A stretch of 64,000 bases of DNA from Anthoceros angustus (Eukaryota; Streptophyta; Anthocerotopsida; Anthocerotales; Anthocerotaceae), in the NCBI GenBank assembly GCA_010909165.1, contig MU008166.1:1736001-1800000 (forward strand), written 5' to 3'. The notes under the pieces were generated by a model. The model saw nothing but the letters and a program-made list of their open reading frames with translations. It ran no database searches and was not told the DNA's origin. Of this stretch, positions 56,220-64,000 are shown in pieces. The stretch's first letter is position 1. Each line of letters starts with the position of its first letter. The position numbers were made by a program, and so were the translations under genes.

Positions 56220-57940
56220 TTTTCTCGCTTTTCTCGCTTTATATTTCGCTTGAGGTAATCGCAGGTTGTGCACAAGGCAAACCGATTGCTCTTCGAATTT
56301 TGACCTTGTGGAAGTGCGAGCCCAAAGTCGATAAAAGTAGGAATGAGAAACATCACTTGAGCGCTGCATATGTTGCTTGTATCAAAGTCACACTCGCCTT
56401 ATAGACATGTGACATAAGGTGATACCGTGGTGTTGGATGATTTACAAGCGCTTGATCGATGGACCGATGCGAACGGCCAGACGATGGACCTTGAATGAGA
56501 GTGCAGCCACTTCTAGAAAATGATGGCATAAGATGAGGTGGATGCATCGAATTTGTAATGGGCCTATTTTAGGCATTTGAGGTTAAATGAATGATGACCG
56601 TGTTCAAGGAACCTACCGCTACTTCGAGCCGCTTTAGCCTAACTAGCGTGTTAAGGCTTTATCGTAATCCCGCTGATGCGCTTCAAACATCCATATTTCA
56701 TTTCCACGGCTCGAGCCTCCTTTTCATCAAGAGTTCGAGAGTCCGACGACTTCTTACTTCCTCCCGCCAACTTCCCGCATGCAGGTTTTTGAAGATTGCG
56801 GGATGGTGATCGCGAGGACGCCACGAGCAATAAGCATGCAGATCGACCCCGCTGGAGGCGCCCGCCACGCATCGTAGCAAAAATGCAAATGCGTCGCCGC
56901 AAGAGCAGCAGGATCGCCGCAAGGGCGTGCGGATGAGGGGATGCATCCCCGCGAATGTGGTAACAGAACCCCACCCGCTATTATGCAATTGAGAGAATCC
57001 TCTCATGGTAGTGTCCTATCGCCCACCTCAAAGGGTAGTCAACGGAGAGGATATGAAGACATTGATGGCCGCCGAGGGAGCACCAACCTCGTGGAAATGC
57101 CATCGATTCCTCATGCTTTTAACTTTGTGGAGCGCTGAAAAGCTCCGATTCTCCGCTTCAACATGCATAAAGAGTGGAGCGTTGTTGCAAGAAGAACCCA
57201 AGATCCAGTCCGCCTTGGATTCCACCATCGCCTTATGGATTAACGGTTACAATGGTATTGAGGGGATTCCGCAAGAGTCGGATGGATTCTATGTGCAACA
57301 AGGACTAATGGGCGAAGATATGCACATACGCTTTTGGTCACCAAGAAACCTCATTTGCACATAAACGATGACATCAACACATCTCCCGACAATGGATGCA
57401 TGATAATGCCTCGTCGGAGCGTGTGTTGAAATCGGCCTTGATTCCAAAAGTGTTCAAGATAAACATTTGACCATGTATCACTTCCCATTTTCGCTAGGGT
57501 TTCGCTTTGGTATACTCATTGTTTCTTTAAAATGAACAGGGAGAACAATTTTGTCAGGACTATAAGTGTCAAGAACAGAGGTGAGTGATCACGCTACGGT
57601 GATCGGGCAGCGAGGCGTTAACGCACACCAATATCGCGGGTTCAAGGTGTACTGAATATCCCGATTTGCAACGAGATGGAGGAGGACATTCGCTCGCCGA
57701 GCCGAGCCTCCCAAGAGGAGAGCCCGCCTCTGGTCCAGCGAGGCACCGACCCGCCCATGGCTCGCAACATGTCCACCAGGGTCTTCGAATGAGGCTTTTG
57801 AGGAGGAGGTGACCTCTCGTGAGATTCTCGCAGGGCCGCGACCAGAAAGAAGAAGAATAATGCAATCGGCGGCTACAAGATGAGAAGGCGGAGTGGGATG
57901 CTCCAATAAAAACCGCCTCCGCTTTAAGCAAAGAATAATC
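56220..57940. other. No recognised gene
   Basis: Short ORFs on both strands, none assignable. A 120-codon plus-strand frame at 57005-57364 contains W-I-N-G-Y-N-G-I-E-G-I-P-Q-E-S-D but no family is evident. Part near 56980-57080 resembles 58770-58860. Confidence 0.35.
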
Positions 57941-57943
57941 TCT

Positions 57944-58620
57944 CATTGCAAGAAGTCCTGAGGAACTCCACCACCAAAGTGAATCTCAACGATGAGGATA
58001 TGCATTGAAATAGTCCATCTCAACAACAATCCGCATGGAGCGATGAAGGTGCCAGAGATCTTCCAAACGCCTCGACCCATCAAGATGGATTACGCACCAC
58101 AAAAGTGTTGGCCTTGATGATCTCTTCATATGATCAATAGATGGGAATGGGCGTGGAGAAGATATGGCGGATCTTATTTCGCTGACATGGCAAGACGAAA
58201 GACTATGTCACCAAAGATTCGCTTTGCGGATCCCAGTGAAAGTTTGATCCTCAAAAGCTCAAGATGGGTTATGCCGATAATTCACTTGATTTCGGAGAAA
58301 ATCGGGTCCAAAATGCGTGAAACTCAAGATGAGCCGTTGAACCGGGTCGAAAAACCGATTCACGTGGGGCCGCGAAGTTCGCCAACAAAGCGTTGCACGG
58401 ATGAACGCTGTGGCTTCGGGCCGGGCTGAAACGTTGTCGCCCGCCTGGCGCCGGTCATGGCGCGCCCGTCTCGCGATGCTCCTGCCCGGCGAGGCGTGGC
58501 ACTGCCCGGCTGGGGATGCCTGCTTCCGCCGATCCTAGTGGAGGGAGCGCCTCGCGTAAGAATTACTCGATTCGCCCACCTCGATCAAAATTCCGCGAAG
58601 AGGTGGAATTTTTCAATTTC
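57944..58620. repeat. Tandem duplicate block, copy A
   Basis: Shares ordered blocks with 58784-59530: GATCTTCCAAACGCCTCGAC, ATCAAGATGGA, TTCATATGATCAAT, GTTTGATCCTCAAAAG, CCGATCCT and the closing AATTTTTCAAT. Many indels separate the copies. Confidence 0.75.
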
Positions 58621-58783
58621 GTGAGCCTGCGTTGGAGGCACCTGTGAGGGAAGGATCGGACGGGCGAGGCAGGGGCAGAGGCTGTGAGATGAGAAAATCT
58701 ATGTGTGAAATGTAGATGGGGTTCTGCACCAAGATGGAAGGCGAATGTGAAGAATGCTCCAAGTGGTCGCCTCCCGCAATTAT

Positions 58784-59530
58784 GCAATTGAAGAATCCTC
58801 CTCATGAAGTGTCCGGGAGGCTCCACTGGCACAAAGTTTGAATCGATTGATGAGAGCACATGATCCTCACTCAAATAGTCCCATCTCTCATAACTCAATG
58901 TGGGTGGAGCAAGTTGCAAGTGCCAGGATCTTCCAAACGCCTCGACCTATCAAGATGGACTTACGCAAGAACCCAAGTGTTGGCTGCTGAACCGATCTTT
59001 TCCTTCATATGATCAATGTGAGATGGGAATCGAGTGGAGAAGTACTAGCCATGTATGTTGCATCTTATTTCCCTGCTGATAATATGCCAAGACGAGACCA
59101 TGTCCACCAAAGATAATGCGCTTAAGGTGATCAAGTCAGAAGTTTGATCCTCAAAAGTCAAGATTCCGCCAGGTGGGCGGTCACTCAATCTTCACTTGCA
59201 TAGGTGGTGGTGAAAAATGCCGGTCCAAATGCAACGGAAGATGAGGGGAAGGCGACCGATTCACCGTGGGGCCGCGAAGGTGTCGAACGAATGTGATTAT
59301 GAACGCTTGGCCGGGCGACAACTGAGGCTTTGCCGCCCGCGGGCGCCCGCCCTGGCCCCGGGCGAGGGACCCGCGCTCCGGGCGATGGCGTGCCTGTGCC
59401 GCCCGGCTGGGGAGGTCGCCCTCCGCCGATCCTGGGAGGCCGGGGCGCCTGCGTAAAATTACCCGATTCCATGTCAAAATGATCTCTGTGGAATTTTTCA
59501 ATGGTGCACCGCCGCCGTTGGAGGCATCTC
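58784..59530. repeat. Tandem duplicate block, copy B
   Basis: Second copy of the 0.7-0.75-kb block, offset roughly 0.85-0.9 kb. Its GC-rich middle (59320-59440) is the counterpart of 58400-58560. Confidence 0.75.
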
Positions 59531-60375
59531 AGTGAGGGAAGGATCGGATGGGGCGGCACGTGCTGGGAGGAGGAGAGGAACAAACATCTATGTTTGGTTT
59601 GCTGCCGCAAATGTCTAGATTGGGGTTCTCGAGGTTTCTCGCCTCAGCCTGAGCGCACTCACCGAGATTCACATCCGCCTGTGCTCCTATCCGCTTTTTC
59701 CAGAGGAGGAGGCCGAGACGCTGGGCGGATACATTCTGGGCAACAGCCGAGGGCGGCCTTTGCAGGGTCTGAGGGTCTTGCTCAAGAGATCAAGGGAGGT
59801 TCCTCTATTTCCCCTTGCTACTTTCTAATTCCAAATTGCCAATCATGATGCGGTGGCTCAAAACCATGACTAGATTTACATACTTAGATCGATCCTATGC
59901 AGGATGCGCTGATCCAGACAAGGTTGTCACAAGAGGGGAAGATACATTGTTACGGCCGCGCCATACATGATGAGCTTTCAATTATAGAACATCGTAATGC
60001 ACAGATGCATGAGGCTAGATTGAGCCCCGATGCATACCATGGAAAATCTAGCGAGGATTGGCATCTCAGATCTACAGACACGAGATGCTATGTCACAAAG
60101 ATCGTTGAGGATTAGCTCCAAAAATGTGGGTAAAGTGTGGAAGAAGTGTCCATTTTCTTAAGAGGATGTGAATTACTAAGACACAATTACTCCACGAATG
60201 AACGGTAGGAAGCACGGAAGAAAGCCAACACCCAACAACAGCCCCTAATCGACCCCCTCGTCCGCTCCAATGCTCTAAGGGCATGGAGAGTATTCCAAGG
60301 AGTCCCAAGGACGAGAAGGTGAAGAGATGTTGATAGTGACCTTAAGGTCATCCAAGGAAACCGCAGCTAAAAGAT

Positions 60376-63300
60376 ATGGATACTGATGTTGGCAACAGGA
60401 AGAAGATTAACCTTATCGAGCATGCCTTTCGAAAGGCTATGAAGTGTGCCACCTTCGATGAAGTCGCCAAACAGTTTCCCAAGCATACCGAGGCCAAGGA
60501 ATTGGCGAAGTTTCAAACAGCTTTTGCGAAAGTGGTAAGTGAGTGTATTCGTTGGGGAGTCGCGGTCGGTGGCGCACTTGCAGATCGGCGCCTCCTCTGT
60601 TTGTTTCCGTGGCGCAAGGCGTGCGTCGGCCGGCGCACTCCGGTGCTGCAGCGCCTCAGCCACATTTACCGGCGCGCTGGCGCTGGCCACGCGGTGGCGC
60701 CTCCGCCGGCGGTTCATTGGTGGAGTCGCCCGGTGGCCATCGCTGTCAATGAGTTGTTTCGACCACCGCCTGCTGCTTGCGTAAACCGGAGACATTGAGG
60801 ATTTGAAAGCTCGCCAAAACCTTTCCAAGATTTTGTTTATAGCGAATCGAAACGGATGGAAGAAGAGCGAAAACAAATGGCCGACAAGGACATGGATGCG
60901 CCGAGGCCAGTGTGGTTCTGACAAAGTGGCATATCGTGGTGCATCGAGACATTTTGGATATGAAAGGATTTTTGCCACCGAGGAGGTATACTCTTCTTTT
61001 CTCGCGACCTCCCTCGAGGTTTACATGCATGAGAATGACAAGGCTTTCGTTGAAGAAGAATTGAAAGAGATCATCACTTTCAACGAGAAGACCACGATGT
61101 GTTCCGGAGCACTTATGCATGGGGTGGATGGGGTGATTCAAGCCGTGGAGGCTTTGAGGTCTTGGTGCGTGAAAGGAGTCATACAAACTCGGTATGGGAG
61201 AAAACCAACATCCCACCTAAGCAGCCGTTGGAAACAAAGTGGAATATTTGATGGAAGCGCAGGAGGATGAGTCCAATGTCGGAAAAGCTCCTCTTTCCGC
61301 AAAGACATCAAACAGTGCCGCCAAGAGTTATCCGACATGGACCGTGGTGAAGAAGTCGATTTACCACATCGGTGATAAGATGGTCGACGCCATATCGTAA
61401 ACCCGTGGGCTTATTAGGCATGTTGGTGAACATGTTCTCCAACGAAGACGATCGGATTGTTGACGTGCGTGATCGTGATCATTTTGGTGGCCGGATTCAA
61501 CGGAAAAGGAACGCTAGGCTATTGACAAAGACGCACGATGCTCAATGTATATGTCACAACGAGTGAACGGGTTGCTAGCCGGACGAGTTCAAGAAATAAC
61601 AACGAGATAAGTTTTCGGGCCCTGCAAGTTTTGGGCAAAGGAGATCTGCGGCATTTGAGGCATTGAGAAAATGCAAGTGTATAGCTTGCTTGGAAAGAAG
61701 GGTCGAATGAAGGACTCGCACTGTGACGACCGGCCGTTGAAGACCAACCGCATTGACAATATGGGATGAAAACGGCACACTACCACCGCATAATGAGGCT
61801 CCGATGCTTCGCTTTGGTGTGAAGGTGATGACTTTGGTGACACGGAAAGGTGATTTGGAAAATGTAGAAACGGTGCGATTCGGAGCTCAATTTGGTTGAA
61901 GTAGATGACCCTTTGGGTAGCTGTGACTTGTAGATGAGGGGCTCGTCCGTTGACCGTATAATTCCTGTTTTGACCCTTCGTGGAAAATGCCCGACTTTGA
62001 TTTGAATGCATATTACGTGTTTTGGACCCATAGTGCCGGCACTCGCCTTTCCCCGAGTAAGTTCGGCGCCGACGACCGCGACCAAACAAAAGTGTGCATA
62101 CATGGAAAAACCTCGATTTTACTTACATTGTTCTAAGTGGAACTGCCATTAAGCACATCTCTTTTAAAAACACGTGTTTTGCATGATATGAGAAAGGGGT
62201 GGCAACCTCCACCCAAAGCGCAAAAGAGGCTTTCAAGAATCCGCCGATATTGCGCGGACTCTGTTAATGTTGTGTTCGAAGTTTTCGCAAGGTGTTCTGC
62301 ATTGGATGGAGAAGGTATCACGATCTGACGAACAGGGTTGTCCGGAACACACCATGGTCATCGGAAATGAAGGTCCAAGCCCGTCCAAAGCAGGACCATG
62401 TGCTATAATGCATTGCTTGGATGGACCAATTTTTCAAGATATCTGAGCATGCCAAAGCGTTGCGATGTTCAACCCGCCTGACTCCTATCTGAAGGGAGAT
62501 CTTCCAAGACTACAAGCGGGGAGGTGGCACGGGCTGGATGTCGTATCTCTCTCTCATTTTTTATTGTGGAAGATGCACTTCCGAATGTCAAGATCCCGAA
62601 GTCGGCTTTTCCAAATGTGCGGTGAAACTATCAAGACGGCCATTGATTGACGGATCGACGAGATCAAGGTAGGTCCAAGTGTAAGGACTCTCAAGTGTGC
62701 AGCGAGTGCGCCTTGCGTGCGGCAGGAGGGTGCGCGCGTGCGCACGGAGGGTGCCGTCGCGCGCGGTGCGCGCACTCGGCGTCGCGCACAGTGCGCCTTG
62801 TGAGAAGAGGCGCGCCGGGCGATCTTGCGCCGCAGTGCAAAAGTAGGAGCCCCAATCTGCGCGCACTTATGCTCTCGCTATGCAATATAAGAATCTCACA
62901 TCGTCATAGTTCCTTGGCATAACATTTGGAGGCTGCGGTCGCCGGGTTCGATTAAAACAAGAGTGGTGAAGCTAGCATCGGCGCGGACAACCCATATATT
63001 GGAATTGCCATAGATGGAATGGACCAGAGCAAGACAGAGCTTCCGCACTTTACAAGGCCTCCAAAAGATTTCGCCGATGGGTTAATTCGTGTTCATGTTG
63101 TTGGTTGTTTGGTATACAATAATGTGATGAAGACAGGTGTATGTCAACTATCCGAACATCCGCAATGATGCCAACTGACGATACATATTATTCAAGATAT
63201 TATACTCAACTATGACGGTGTCTTGCCAAAGACCTTTACCTTCAATTGGACAACACGCGAGAACAAGAATATCGTTGTTTGCATATCCGAGTATGCTGGT

Positions 63301-63999
63301 GAAGAAGCGGTATTCGAGAAGGTTAAAGTTGGATTCCTTCTTGTCGGGCACACCCATGATTCAGTGGATCAAATGTTCTCTTGTTTTTCAAAAAGTCTCA
63401 GACATAAGAAGGCAATGTCGCTACCAACTCGATGACGCTTATTGAACAAGCGTATACCCCAAATCCGTGAAAGTGATTACCGGTGTTGGATTTCGCAGTA
63501 TGTATGGCCTTCGGATGGGTAAAAGGGGGCACGGATGCTCTGTTGGACGTTTGAACAACCACAGTTATCAACATCAATTTAAAATCACGAGAGAAGAACG
63601 CAGCGGGCAATGGTTGTAGTGCTTCGCGGCAAATACTTATCAACCACGCCTCACTGGGAACCCGACGAGGGACTTGAGTTTCTTCGCCTCATCCCAGAAA
63701 CCCCCATCTGTGGGGCACCTCTGTGTGCACTACAAGTACATGGGAAAGCTCCAGATCCCAACCCTCATAGATCATTGGATGGCATCAGGAAGGCACTCGA
63801 AGAGCCGATGCAGAAGTACCTTACCAGTGCCGACAAGGTATGGTGGAACGGCTTTTGGGAGTCACAAGCTCTGATTTGTACGAAAATCTCCAGTGGAGTC
63901 GACCATGAGCTAGAGATACCATGGCAGTGGTACAATCGGGTAGAGGCTGAGCGAAATAGCGATACCATCCTTGTGCCGGATGTTCTGCTTCTCCCGGCT
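60376..63999 (+). pseudogene. DUF7869-type mobile-element gene, plus-strand copy (runs off the window)
   Basis: Degenerate plus-strand coding region. 60376-60540 encodes a helical segment (K-C-A-T-F-D-E-V-A-K-Q-F-P-K-H). 60803-61270 encodes another helical segment without known domain. Near 61390-61460 K-P-V-G-L-L-G-M-L-V-N-M-F-S-N-E-D-D-R-I-V-D resembles the helix and motif I start of some DNA methyltransferases. At 62990-63440 the DUF7869 block reads I-A-I-D-G-M-D-Q-S-K-T, V-H-V-V-G-C-L-V-Y-N, R-E-N-K-N, F-E-K-V-K-V-G-F-L-L-V-G-H-T-H-D-S-V-D-Q-M-F-S. The remainder to the window end is open in pieces. Frameshifts are frequent. Confidence 0.6.
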
Positions 64000-64000
64000 C

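Noticed and set aside
60539-60798. GC-rich ORFs after the first exon-like segment of the plus-strand element
   Set aside because: They start at a GTAAGT donor and look like intron sequence with biased composition.

Overview
The window looks like nuclear DNA of a land plant. Evidence: spliced genes with GT/AG introns of about 80-150 bp, a plant-type NBR1 autophagy receptor, two plant cell-wall enzymes (a pectin methylesterase and a GH3 beta-xylosidase), a very long PLS-class PPR protein, a eukaryotic tRNA-Asp, and many Ty1/copia LTR retrotransposons. The intronless PLS-type PPR gene and the short introns would suit a seedless plant (bryophyte, lycophyte or fern), but that is inference and no taxon is certain.

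Layout. 0-5.1 kb: decayed copia-type sequence on the minus strand (RT fragment, gag-integrase deletion derivative, LTR/primer-site remnants). 5.4-8.2 kb: short tandem repeats and no recognised gene. 8.43-10.05 kb (+): five-exon pectinesterase. 11.5-12.4 kb (+): AT-rich intronless trimethylguanosine synthase (TGS1-like) with one frameshift, followed by a 1.6-kb tandem copy that is heavily indel-ridden (13.3-14.9 kb) and a local 0.22-0.28-kb repeat. 17.1-19.95 kb (+): six-exon NBR1. 20.8-25.9 kb (-): complete copia element with 402/403-bp LTRs and a TCTAC target duplication. 26.7-31.6 kb (-): 1637-residue PPR protein containing an exact 624-bp internal tandem duplication. 32.4-33.0 kb: tandem and fold-back repeats. 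33.1-37.7 kb (-): six-exon beta-xylosidase split by a 1.63-kb internal tandem duplication. 38.4-40.8 kb: segmental duplicate of the region beside the PPR gene, holding a broken PPR C-terminus and the empty site of the 20.8-kb copia element. 42.26 kb (+): tRNA-Asp(GTC). 43.5-53.6 kb (+): a swollen 10.1-kb copia element with an ATAGA target duplication, containing repeated gag and protease/integrase blocks and three extremely GC-rich palindromic tracts. 53.6-64.0 kb: two degenerate, oppositely oriented proteins with a G-H-T-H-D-x-V-D signature typical of DUF7869 mobile-element proteins, separated by duplicated non-coding sequence.

The host genes are unrelated housekeeping and cell-wall functions: pectin demethylesterification, small-RNA cap hypermethylation, selective autophagy, organelle RNA processing and xylan/arabinan trimming. 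There is no operon-like logic. The most informative features are structural: a datable TE insertion with its empty paralogous site, gene-internal tandem duplications with 9-bp microhomology junctions, and clusters of homopolymer deletions at those junctions that suggest unpolished assembly patches. No convincing novel defence or regulatory system was seen. The least described content is the DUF7869-type element pair, one with a possible methyltransferase-like segment, and the GC-palindrome arrays inside the large copia element.
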